Below are positions 11,549 through 21,832 of a DNA stretch of 64,000 bases, piece after piece. Where the stretch lies: contig CAMZMU010000116.1 in assembly GCA_947311845.1 (NCBI GenBank), positions 3,648,421 through 3,712,420 on the forward strand, in the 5' to 3' direction. This DNA comes from Poa pratensis (lineage: Eukaryota > Streptophyta > Magnoliopsida > Poales > Poaceae). The notes beneath the pieces are model-generated. The model saw nothing but the letters and a program-made list of their open reading frames with translations, did no database searches and was not told where the DNA came from. Each line of letters begins with the position of its first letter. Position 1 is the stretch's first letter. The translations under genes and the position numbers were made by a program.

Positions 11549-11907
11549 CTCATCGACGGGCAGTCTCCCGCTCTTCCTCCTTCTCCGGCGTCGGCGACGG
11601 TGGCGGACCTGCTGAGTTGAAGTGGATCATACTTCAAGAATTGACTACGTTTTGTGAAAAATAACATGTCTGAGAAAAAGCATCATCACACACACATCAG
11701 CTGATGATCATCACAAACCATACGGCAAACATAATACTGCTATTATCCAGATAAGCCGTAATTAGCAGAAAGCCAACAAAGAAAAATGCATTATCCAGAT
11801 CAGATGTACACCTAGTTCAAGGTCTCAGCTAGGAACTGGCTAAACATGCTAAACTTCAGTACATTAAGCACACATAAGCCGCTAACAGCAGTCAGTAGAA
11901 ACATACC

Positions 11908-12490
11908 TCCAGTAGCGAGAGGAAATTCTCATGCGTGATGGCAAAGCTCGCGGACGGATTCGAAAAGATACCACACGACTTGCACGTTAGAGTCGAAGTT
12001 GCAGCAGTGCAGCTGATCCGCACGAATCTGGTGCCCGATTCACTGCAGCCATGAGAGAAATCTAGCTCATTTGCTTGGGGTTTTAATCCAGTATCATCGC
12101 CCTTGCAGGACATGAAGTACAGATCTTCAGTTTACACCAAACAAATCACGAAATAGCCTAGATCAAAACCCAAATACGGAAACGAAAACTTCTTATACAA
12201 ACATCTAACCTTCTCCAAGCTGTGGGCGTCGGAGGAGCTGTGTGTCCTCGCATGGAAAGGGAGGTGCAGGGAGGTTGTCGAAGGCGGGGAGAATGTCAGG
12301 AAGGCGGCCTGGAGCTCCAGTTGCGAAGGGCTGTCACAGGTGTGGCTTCTGCACGGATCTGACGATAAGACGCTGGCGGCCAGCGGGTGCCTGGGACGGA
12401 TCCGGCAGCGTGCAGGACAACCCCGACAGCGGCCAAACCGTGAAGGAGACTTGGAAGGGGTCTTCTTGGTCCCGGGGGGAGGCCATGAAG
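11908..12490 (-). pseudogene. Unidentified GC-rich gene fragment, two apparent exons
   Basis: On the minus strand an ATG at about 12490 starts MASPRDQEDPFQVSFTVWPL. It reaches a stop near 12334, after which another frame (ELQAAFLTFSPPS) continues to a plausible donor near 12213. A second exon-like block (about 12117-11908) reads MSCKGDDTGLKPQANELDF and ends at a GT donor. The composition and splice-like borders look like a real grass exon pair, possibly a DUF1618-like protein, but I cannot assign the family. It lies between the F-box flank and the CACTA terminus at 13365, so it may be cargo of that element. Confidence 0.35.
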
Positions 12491-13322
12491 GAGAAGAGGT
12501 GGTGCGCGGGGCTGGGGCTCAGGGTGGAGAAAGAGAAGAAGGGCGACAACGTCCAGTGGTTCTTGGCGCCAGGCGTGGCGGGCGTGGAGGACCCCGGCAG
12601 TGGCGGCGTTGCCGGCCCGGCGTGAGGCAGGGAGTGGTCGGCGCGGCGTGAGGCAGGGAGCGGCCTCAGCGGCGGCGGCGAGGTACCCTAGCCTCTAGAT
12701 AAGAAGGGCGCGGCCACATCTGGGCGCGTGAGGCGGAGTTGCGCGGATAGGAAGACGGAGGAGAGGGGCGCGCGTCGATTGCGCGAAAGGGCGACGGCGG
12801 AGATAGCCGGACGCGGCCGGAATCGTGTGGCGGCTGCACGCGTCGGCGGCGGCGGCGATCTCCGGCCGCGCGGGAGAGAGAGGAGAGGGAGGGGAAAGTG
12901 CGCTGATGCTTTTCCAGATAGGTCCCCGGAGTTTCCTAATTTTGCAAATTAGTCCTTTGCGGGCGTCTTTTTGTAAAAATGCAGCGAGGCAGCGAGGCGA
13001 CCGGGAACGGGCGCATCAAGAACCGTGCGGGGAGGTGGGCGACCGGATGGCAGCGAGCGGTGACCGTCTGCGGTCTGCGCCAAAATTTGTGCAAGAACTG
13101 GGATACCGGTGGCGACCGGTCGCCCGGTGGCGCGCCCCGCGCCAAAAAGCGTGCGAGGGCAGCACCACGTCGTTTGTTGACCAAGTTAGGGATCTGTGAG
13201 CCGTTGATCTGGAATCGGGTGGCCTGTATCAGTTACTGTAGCTACTGTTGCAACTACAGTAACCGGCAGCGTGAGAGGCCGAGGAGATGTTCTCCTTTTA
13301 TATATAGTATCTATTTTTATAG
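12491..13322. other. GC-rich non-coding stretch
   Basis: Purine-rich and GC-rich sequence in which several frames stay open in parallel, as expected from composition alone. No domain is recognised. It probably belongs to the element whose right end is at 13365. Confidence 0.35.
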
Positions 13323-13365
13323 GGTCACTAACAGAAGGTCACTAGTTGACATATTTCTTGTAGTG
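13323..13365 (+). mobile_element. CACTA-type terminus
   Basis: Read on the minus strand, the sequence at the F-box break starts CACTACAAGAAATATGTCAA, the start expected of a Triticeae CACTA terminal inverted repeat. It abuts the F-box codon TGC exactly at 13365/13366; GCA (13366-13368) would be the 3-bp target duplication. I could not find a matching left terminus between 10,700 and 12,000, so the other end is degraded or deleted. Confidence 0.55.
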
Positions 13366-14680
13366 GCACTTGAGGAAGTTAACCACCGTATCCAGGTTAG
13401 GGCCATCGAGGTCAAGAACCAAAACCCTCACGGTGTGCATTTTTGTTGTCAAGCTGACAGCAGTCATTTTCTGCAGGAACATAGAAAAACAAGTGCATTT
13501 ATAAGAACAACAGACTGCCTATAATAGGAATGCTTAATGTGCAATGGATGAAGGGTGCTGCTACCTGAAAAACCGTGCTTCCAAAGTGAAGTTCTGATAA
13601 GTCTTTAGAGAGCACACCCAATATCTTCAGTTTAGGTGCAGAGATTACTCGTATGGTCGCTGGGCCAAACTGTGGATCCAGTGGTAGCAATCTCTCAAGG
13701 CACGGGGCGTCCTCGATGACCACCTCTTTTAAAAAGACACTTTCTTTCCTCGAGCCATTGCAAAAGCCTATACTCTTAAGAGTTTGCGAGTTGATAGAGA
13801 GGCGACCAAAGCCGAAATTTTTCTTCAGCTCAAGGGTTTCCAAGGCAGAGCAGCCAGAGAAAATGCTTCGAAGAGCATCCTCCGAGATGGTGACGCTATC
13901 AAGGGTCATCTGCTTGAGGCACGGAAACTTGAGTGACAGGTGCACAATCAAATCAGGGAAATGGAAGCCGGAGAAGTCGGCCACGCGAAGCGTGGGTGCA
14001 AAGCGGTACGCGGATGACGGCAGCTGGTGCAGCTGCCCCCTGTGGCCATAGCATGGAGTGTTGTTGAGCTCCAACTCCTGCAGGTTGTCCAGGGCTCGGG
14101 AACTAAGCCAGCTTTCGATTTCATTGTAAGAGTCGCTAGTATAGATGCGGAGCAAGAAGCGGCGTGCAGAGCCAGGATGCTCGGCAAGGATCTTTGTGAT
14201 CAGGTCGAGATTCCTACGACCCTTTCTCATGAGTTCATTGTCCACCACGAGGTTGAGAGGAGCGGAGCACCAAAGAGGGCGCCACCGGCGAGAGATGGCC
14301 TGTGTGTGTACACCTTCCTCGGTGGGGAGAAGCGAGATGATGTCGCCGAGGATGGCGTCGGGGAGGCGGCTGATGATATCGCCATCATCGATGTTTCCGC
14401 TGCCATTGGCAGCATGCAATGTGGCCGCCGCCGTATCCACCGCTTCCTTAGCGTGTAACGCCGCAGCAGACGATGCCAGAGCCGCCTCCATGGCAGTCGC
14501 AGCCGCCACCTTCGCAACAACCCACGTCGCATAAGAAGGTACCCATGCCACCTCCCTGGCAGCTGCCGCATAGGCCGCCACAGCCGCCTCCTTTGCAGTC
14601 GCCGCAGCCGCCACCGCATCTGCAGTGGCCAATGCTGCCTCCTTGATAGCAGCCGAGACCGCCACTAATGCCATCTCCAT
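13342..14680 (-). pseudogene. F-box protein with Ala-rich N-terminus, cut off by a CACTA end
   Basis: This paralogue of 3997-5790 is better preserved in exon 1. ATG 14680 opens an Ala-rich leader (about 95 residues, KEAA repeats). The F-box follows (DIISRLPDAILGDIISLLP, RRWRPLWCSAPLNL), then leucine-rich segments (TLRVADFSGFHF, CLKQMTL, ALETLELKKN), then APCLERLLPLD and SAPKLKILG. Exon 1 ends at 13565 on a CAG/GTAG donor. Exon 2 starts at 13470 (KMTAVSLTTKMHTVRVLVLD) and runs 35 codons to FLKC at 13366. There the CACTA terminus begins and supplies HYKKYVN and a TAG at 13342. The FBD exon is missing. A truncated F-box protein of about 414 residues could still be made. Whether it is expressed is unknown. 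Confidence 0.85.
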
Positions 14681-15093
14681 GAATGCAAGAATCGACGTTA
14701 TTTACTTGTTGACGGTGAAGATGGAGAAAGAGGTCCCCCCTGACTGTCCCTCGTTGAAACAGCCCCAATACGCCGAGTACTTTCCGACGTAGATGACGAA
14801 GTTCCACGGAGAGGCTCATGTAAACCGATCTTCAACCTGTCGTGATGCGCACGTTGATGCTAGCTGATCGATCCTTTGATCAAACTAGTACTACTTGCTC
14901 AACACGTACACACGCACTCCAAACAATATGTGATTGCAACAGGGGCATGTCGCCCCTGATCTTTCTTTCTTTTGCTTCGAATTGAACTCTCACGGTTGTT
15001 TACAAGGCTGAGTACACGCATATATATACGAGAGACTAGCTACCGACTCGATCAGCTAACCTAACCAGACTCGGTTTCTAACTCTAACCCAAT
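14681..15093. other. Intergenic between divergent F-box and protease copies
   Basis: This is the upstream region of the minus-strand F-box gene and the plus-strand protease copy, so it may hold two divergent promoters. TATATATATA-like sequence lies near 15020. No gene is seen. Confidence 0.35.
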
Positions 15094-15140
15094 ACATGCA
15101 CGTACAATCTCAAAAAAAAAAAAAAAAGACATGCACGTAC
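15094..15140. repeat. Poly(A) insertion flanked by 12-bp direct repeats
   Basis: The 12-mer ACATGCACGTAC occurs at 15094-15105 and 15129-15140. Between the two copies are only AATCTC, sixteen A residues and a G. It looks like a retroposition in which almost nothing but the poly(A) tail was integrated. Confidence 0.6.
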
Positions 15141-15443
15141 TCTATTCCTACACAAACCGGACAGCATATACGACTTCTTTCCGACAAGTCTTGCCGACAA
15201 TCGTGCTAACATTCCTGAGGCAGCACCGATAGTGGAAGGCAGTGGAGGGGCGGTTCTGCTGGATGGCGAGGGCGAGGGCTGCGTCTTGGTGAACAACAAA
15301 TAACCGGATCGGAAACAAAACAGCGGAAGGCCCAGTCCGAGTAGGCCTCCTGCCTGCCACAGTTCCGTTTATACATTGCTGCCACTTCGTCGCCTTCAAT
15401 CGATCGCCCTCTCTCCGGTCCACGCACCCGGCGAGCTGAGAAC

Positions 15444-18011
15444 ATGACCAAGCCTGACAGGACCCGCGACGATGTGCCGGAGACAGAGACGGCGACAAAG
15501 AGGAGGAGCCTGTCGCCTGCAGCCTAATAGCTAGTGGGGAACATTCGTCCATGTTTCCTGCTCCCATTCGTGCGTTGGCGAGAACGGCGGTGCTTCTTGC
15601 TGCCAAATCTATTGTCATGCTCTCATCCTCCCTCGGTATGTATGTATGTTACAGGCTTACATCATCATGCTTGATAAAAAATGCTTGTTGACGTGCTAAT
15701 AGTTTCCTGCTAACTAATTAATTGTAATTTGCAGACGGGAAACAACTCACTAGCTGCTGTGGTTTGTGGATCGAATGGAACGACAAGACCAAAACCGGTG
15801 TCGTTTTGACGACTGCACATATCATTCGCTCAAAGCATCCCACCGTGAACCACTGGAAATGCAGAGATGAGTACGATGCCAAAGCTCACGTGAGTTTTTT
15901 ATAAACTTTCAGTAGTCCATTCATCCGTGTTCCGTTTCAAACTAGTAAATTATCTGCAATGTCTCGGTTGCTAAAGCTGTCGAACTTTTAGGTTGTTGTT
16001 CACTTGCGGGACGACACTGCTGCACACGGTTATCTCCTCTACCACCAGGAGCACTATGATCTTGCTTTTTTCGAGGTTAAGGTGGACACGGCAGTCCAAT
16101 TGCCCACTTTTAGTGATGATAGAGTGCATTGCGGCCAAGAGGTTATCCGCCTTGGACGAGATGAAAGTATGGATTTAAGGATAACCAAGGGTATGGTGGA
16201 ATGTTTGAATCCAAATAAGTATGAGAGACATCACTACATGTACTTTTATCACGAAGATCCTGACTATCAGGTGCGCGGTTTAATTTAATTCTCACTCATG
16301 TTTCTATGGTACTCTTTTGTTATTATGAATTGTAATGTCTGTCACCGTTGCTATCTTGTAGTGCAAAGACGATGGAGGATCCATCATTGGCTTAGATGGA
16401 AAGGTTGTGGGATTGGTCAACAATCATCTTAAAGACTCTTTTGTACCTTCTTCTATTTTGGTTAAGTCCATTGATTTGTGGAAGAAGTTTGGGTATGTCT
16501 TCCCCTCCATTTTCTTCTAGTGTTGTTAAGCATATTAATTGTTCCTTTCTCAGCTCATTGTCAGAGTTCAAAATACAATTGGTCTGATTAAATAGTGTTC
16601 TTGTACATGACTCGTACATTTTCCGCATTTATTATACCTTGTAGAAATATTGTTTACTGACTGTTCAAATTATACTTACATCATTTAGTGATTACCTTTT
16701 CTTTTGTATTTTACCCCATGCAATTGAACGACTGCACCTTTATGTTTGGATTGTGGCTGGTTAGCAAAATTATTATTGTGCTTGAATCAATGTTAAAATG
16801 GATTTGGTAAAATCATGCACGTGACGTGAGGCTAAGGTGGATCTATGATGGGGCCTATGTGAGAAGCTAGCAGAGACTATTATAGAAAAATGTGTGTTAA
16901 TCACTTTAATTGATTCTACGGGGTTTTCATTATATGTGTATCCAATGTATATGAACTAAATTTTGTGCAAAAGTGTACCAATTTTATTTTAACTTAGGAA
17001 ACCCATTTTTCTAACATTCTCTACGATGAGGGCTTAAACTAATGTCTTGTTAGGCTATTAGTTCTATGTTACTCCCTAAAGTTTTTGATACTCATTCGCC
17101 GTCGTATCTAATGAAATATGCTATATCATATTTAACACAAGTCATTACATAACCTCTTTCTTGTTTTTCAAATTTATCCAAATCATAATAGGGGGCCTTG
17201 TATTTCGAATTTTGTGAGCATCTTAGATATGATTTGTATTTACACTTTAAGGAAATGGCTCATTTGTAAAAGTGGTCACATTCTTATGTATACTTTCTTA
17301 CAGATGTGTTTGGAACTTTGAATTAAATAATTATACTTGTGTAGGTGCATCCCTCGGCTCCACCTTGGAATGAAGTTTAGTTCCATCGAGCTTCAAGACC
17401 CAATTCATGTTAGAAGATGTGGCGCAAGTATAACATTGAGAACGGTCTCATTGTTGAAGAGGTATATATTATTATGTGTTTATTGTTAGTTATTTTCAAA
17501 CTTGTTATTAATTTTCTTTAAACTCGTTTCACAATTTTGAGTAATCATGGTCAATTCAACATTAGGTGTCAAAAGAATCACAAGCTGAGAAACTTGGAAT
17601 CCATATTGGTGATATTGTTGAATGTTTCAATGGAGAATACATTTCTACTACAGTTGAGGTAGGTGCATTGTATATTTATTGAGTTTCATAGAAAATGGAA
17701 AGAGAGTGTATATATTTATGTGCCACTTATGCTCTTGACGTTTGCAACTTGGTCAGCTGGAGAAGATGTTGATGGGAAGATGCAAGGACCATTTTGACGA
17801 AGGAAATGCCTTGAATGTCGAAATAAATATTTCGGTTAGTTACTTTCATGTTATAACTATGATTTGTTTGATTTATGCCAGCTATAGCACTAAAATAATG
17901 TTCTTGAATATACAGATTCAAGTATTGGACACGGTCAAACTACGCCGAAGAACAAAAAAATTGACTGTAAATGTATCGGATCGACCGTGGAGAGATCGTT
18001 GTAAGAGGTAA
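15444..18011 (+). pseudogene. Trypsin-like (Deg/HtrA-type) protease homologue with PDZ part, degenerate
   Basis: Deg/HtrA proteases pair a trypsin-fold domain with PDZ domains. MTKPDRTRD at 15444 reaches TAA at 15525 because about 190 bp present in the 223-769 copy are missing here. A second ATG at 15551 starts MFPAPIRALARTAVL. Exons that splice on GT-AG rules: 15551-15635, 15735-15889, 15992-16270, 16362-16492, 17345-17461, 17566-17658, 17757-17834, 17916-18011. Motifs: TTAHII (catalytic His), YDLAFFEV (Asp), and CKDDGGSIIG at 16362. In the last, the expected GNSGG nucleophile Ser is Asp. The PDZ-like stretch is AEKLGIHIGDIVECFNGEYI. A one-base loss in exon 17345-17461 shifts the frame between DPIHV and KMWRKYNIENGLIVEE. 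Even if transcribed it should be catalytically dead. Confidence 0.8.
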
Positions 18012-18672
18012 ACATCGCCCTCAACATAGTAGTCGATTTTTCGTGTGAATGTTAAATTATTGTATCATGTACTCCTGTTAGTACCCCTAAGGATAAGCTC
18101 ACCAGCAGATAGCATTGTTAGTATCAAATTGAATGTGTGTTATTTGCTAGAATACTTGGATTATTATCCTGAATGTGTAGGTTGGTTGGGATACTTAGCA
18201 TGTCAAAAGCTAATCATAGCTAGATGATGCTTGTATGGTGTTGAATCACACACTCATCGGGAGACCCCAAGAGGAAGGTATGATGTAATTTAGCAGCAAG
18301 TCTTCCCTCAGTATGAAACCAAGGTTATCGAACCAGTAGGAGCAACAACTCTTCTGAAGGTTGTAACGGCGAAATATGATGCGGCGCAACACCAGGGATT
18401 CCGGCGCTGACGTGGACCTGCACACAACACAATCACAATACTTTGCCCCAACGAAACAGTGAGGTTGTCAATCTCACCGGCTTGCTGAAAACAAAGGATT
18501 AAACGTCTCGTGTGGAAAATGAGTATTAAATTGCAGAGAATGTAAAAGGAACAGTTTGCAGTTTATGGTTTAATCAATGTAAAAGAATGAACCGGGGTCC
18601 ACAGTTCACTAGTGGTGTCTCTCCAATAAAAGATAACTAACATGCTGGGTGAACAAATTACAGCTGGGCAAT

Positions 18673-19475
18673 TGATACGTCTCCAACGTATCTATAATTT
18701 TTGATGTTCCATGCTTGTTTTATACCAATTGCTACACGTTTTGCATCTACTTTATGGCACTTTTACATTTTTTGGGACTAACCTATTAACAAGATGCCGA
18801 AGTGCCAGTTTCTGTTTTCTGCTGTTTTTGTATTCCAGAAAATAAAGCTAGTCTGGAAATATTCTCGGAATTGGACGAAACTTCACGGACATCCCTATTT
18901 TTCCAGAAGACACCAGATGGAGCAAAGAAGCAACGGAGGGGAGCCACAAGGGCCCCACACGCCACTAGGGTGCGCCAGGCCCCTAGGCCGCGCCCTAGTA
19001 TGGTGTGGGCCCCTCGGGGGTCTCCAGCCGTCGCCCTTTCGCCTACTTATTCCCCCCGAGAAAATAACCCTAAGTGCCCGAGCCATTATCCACGAAAAGT
19101 TCCAGAGACACCACTAGTGAACTGTGGACCCTGGTCCATTCTTTTACACTGATTAAACAATCACAAACTGCAAACTGTTCCTTTTTCATTCGCTGCAATT
19201 TAATACTCATTTTCCACACGAGACGTTTAATTCTTTGTTTTCAGTAAGCCGGTGAGATTGACAACCTCACTGTTTCGTTGGGGCAAAGTATTTGATTGTG
19301 TTGTGTGCAGGTTCCACGTTGGTGATCGAGTAACGGCGCCGCCAACAACCTTCTGAAGAATTGTTGCTCCTACTGGTTCGATAAACCTTGGTTTCATACT
19401 GAGGGAAAACTTGCTGCTAGGCTAGATCAAACCTTCCTCTTGGGGTCTCCCAACGAGCAAGTACGTCTTGCATCA
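18673..19475 (+). repeat. 5' LTR of the nested element
   Basis: 803 bp, TG...CA bounded, with a GC-rich middle (about 18960-19030) and AT-rich ends. It pairs with 24483-25269. Confidence 0.85.
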
Positions 19476-19568
19476 AGCCTTTTTCTTGCGCCGTTGCCGG
19501 GGAGTAGAAGTTCTTCTGGAAGCTCTCTGTTCCCGTCAACAGCCTTTTTCTGGCGCCGTTGCCGGGGA
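19476..19568 (+). other. Duplicated primer-binding site
   Basis: AGCCTTTTTCTTGCGCCG begins directly after the LTR, and AGCCTTTTTCTGGCGCCG follows about 65 bp later. Only the second (19551-19568) carries the perfect Asp-tRNA complement TGGCGCCGTTGCCGGGGA. The LTR-adjacent copy has TTG in place of TGG. Confidence 0.6.
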
Positions 19569-19745
19569 GACAGCAGTCTTCTGCAAGGGGAGTTTCACGC
19601 TTCCAATCTCTTTACTTTGTTTTTGTCTTGCTTAGTTTATTTTATTTTATCTTGTTTGCTTTCAATTATCAAAAACACAAAAAAATTAGTTACTTGCATC
19701 TAGTTTACTTTCAAGTTATTTTCTGTCTGTTTTTATTCTGCTAAA

Positions 19746-21342
19746 ATGAGTACTCCTGAGAACACTAAGTTGTGTGATTTCACTAGCACGAACAACAATG
19801 ATTTCATATGCACACCTATTGCTCCACCTGCTGCTTCAGCAGAATTTTATGAAATTAAACCTGCACTTTTAAATCTTGTTATGAAAGAGCAATTTTCTGG
19901 TGTTAGTACTGATGATGCTGCTGTTCACCTTAATAACTTTGTTGAACTTTGTGAAATGCAAAAGCTCAAGGAAGTAGATGGTGATATTATTAAACTGAAA
20001 CTTTTTCCTTTCTCCTTGAGAGGACGTGCTAAAGAATGGTTGCTATCTTTGCCTAGAAATAGTATTGATTCATGGACTAAATGCAAAGATGCTTTTATTG
20101 GAAAATATTATCCTCCTGCTAAGATTATTTCTTTGAGAAGTAGCATAATGAATTTTAAGCAATTTGATAATGAACATGTTGCTCAAGCATGGGAGAGAAT
20201 GAAATCATTGGTTAAAAATTGTCCCACTCATGGACTGACTACTTGGATGATCATCCAAACCTTCTATGCAGGATTAAATTTTTCTTCAGGAATTTATTGG
20301 ATTCGGCCGCTGGAGGTACCTTTATGTCCATCACTTTGGGTGCTGCAACAAAGCTTCTTGATGATATGATGATTAATTATTCTGAGTGGCACACCGAGAG
20401 AGCTCCAACAGGTAAGAAGGTAAATTCTGTTGAGGAAACCTCTTCCTTGAGTGCCAAAATTGATACTATTATGTCTATGCTTGCAAATGGTCAAACACAT
20501 GTTGATCCAAATAATGTTCCTTTAGCTTCTTTGGTTGCTCAAGAAGAGCATGTTGATGTGAACTTCATTAAAAATAATAACTTCAACAACAATGCTTATA
20601 GGAATAATTTTGGTAATAGCAATTATAGGCCCTATCCTTCTAATAGTGGCAATGGTTATGGAAATTCTATAGTAACTCCTACAACAATAATAAGAGTGTA
20701 CCCTCTGATCTTGAAGTTATGCTTAAGGATTTTATTAGTACACAAACTGCTTTCAATAAAACTGTTGAGGAGAAATTTGGGAAAATTGATGTGCTTTCCT
20801 CTAAAGTTGATAGTCTTGCTCTTGATGTTGACTTGTTGAAACTAAAGAACATGCCTCATGATGTTAAAGAGAGCAAAACTCTCAATGCTATACAAGTTAA
20901 AATTGATAACAATGTGAGGATGTTAGCTGAATTGCATGCTAGATGGGAAAGAGAGGATGAAATTGCTAGAAAGAATAATATTGCTAGAGTTTATACTATT
21001 ACTACTTCTGAAAATGCTTCAAACTCAAGTGTTAACAAACCTCCTACCATTAATGGCAAGATAATTGGTGTTGGTAATGTTTCCACTTCTATTGCAAAAT
21101 GTCCTAAATTGCCTGATAACTCTGAAACTGTCCTTGATAAAGATGCTGAAATTTCTAGCAATAAGGAAGATAATAACTCCATTACTTTTGATGATAATGA
21201 CTTTGATTTTGATGGTTGCAATATTTCTGAAGTAATTAAGTTCTTGCAAAAGCTAGCTAGAAGTCCTAATGCTAGTGCTATAAACATGGCTTTTACTAAA
21301 CATATTACTAATGCTCTCATACAAGTTAGGGAAGAAAATTAA
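19746..21342 (+). pseudogene. Retrotransposon gag, frameshifted
   Basis: ATG 19746 starts MSTPENTKLCDF. A typical plant Gypsy gag domain follows (LLNLVMKEQFSG, HLNNFVELCEM, LFPFSLRGRAKEWLLSLP, SWTKCKDAFIGKYYPP, RMKSLVKNCPTHGL, TFYAGLN). The frame changes near 20280 and again near 20700, so three overlapping frames carry the domain, a linker rich in Asn (NNNFNNNAYRNNFGN), and a coiled-coil-like tail (FNKTVEEKFGKIDVLSSKVD). No CCHC zinc knuckle is seen. The product would form the element's particle; this copy is broken. Confidence 0.8.
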
Positions 21343-21395
21343 AATGAAGCTTCTATCCCTAGGAAGTTAGAAGATGGTTGGGAGCCCATCATTAA

Positions 21396-21832
21396 ATGAA
21401 ATTGAATGACTTTGATTGCAATGCTTTGTGTGACCTTGGTGCTAGTATTTCTGTTATGCCTAAAAGATTATATGATATGCTTGATTTAGCACCTTTGGAA
21501 AATTGTTACTTGGATGTTCACCTTGTGATTCTACTATTAAAAAACCTTTGGGAAGAATTGATGATGTTCTTATCATGGTTAACAACAATTATGTCCCCGT
21601 TGATTTTATTGTCTTGGATATTGAATGCAATCCATCATGCCCTATTGTGCTGGGAAGACCTTTTCTTAGAACTGTAGGTGCTATTATTGATATGAAAGAA
21701 GGGAATATAAAATATCAATTTCCTCTCAAGAAAGGTATGGAACACTTTCCTAGGAAGAAGATTAAGCCACCTTATGATTCTATTGTTCGAACAAATTACA
21801 ATGTTGATGCTTCTTCACTTGGTAATACTTGA
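21396..21832 (+). pseudogene. Retrotransposon aspartic protease fragment
   Basis: The fragment reads CDLGASISVMPKRLYDML, the active-site region of Athila-type retroviral-like proteases, in which DLGA replaces the usual DSGA/DTGA. After a frame change near 21510 it continues with CNPSCPIVLGRPFLRT and ends at a stop at 21830-21832. No polymerase domain follows. It separates from gag by a short non-coding gap, a further sign of decay. Confidence 0.75.

Noticed and set aside
11600..11650. KYDPL-like reading next to the DeSI fragment, taken first as an FBD exon
   Set aside because: The adjacent frame fits the DeSI N-terminus better; the KYDPL match is only five residues.
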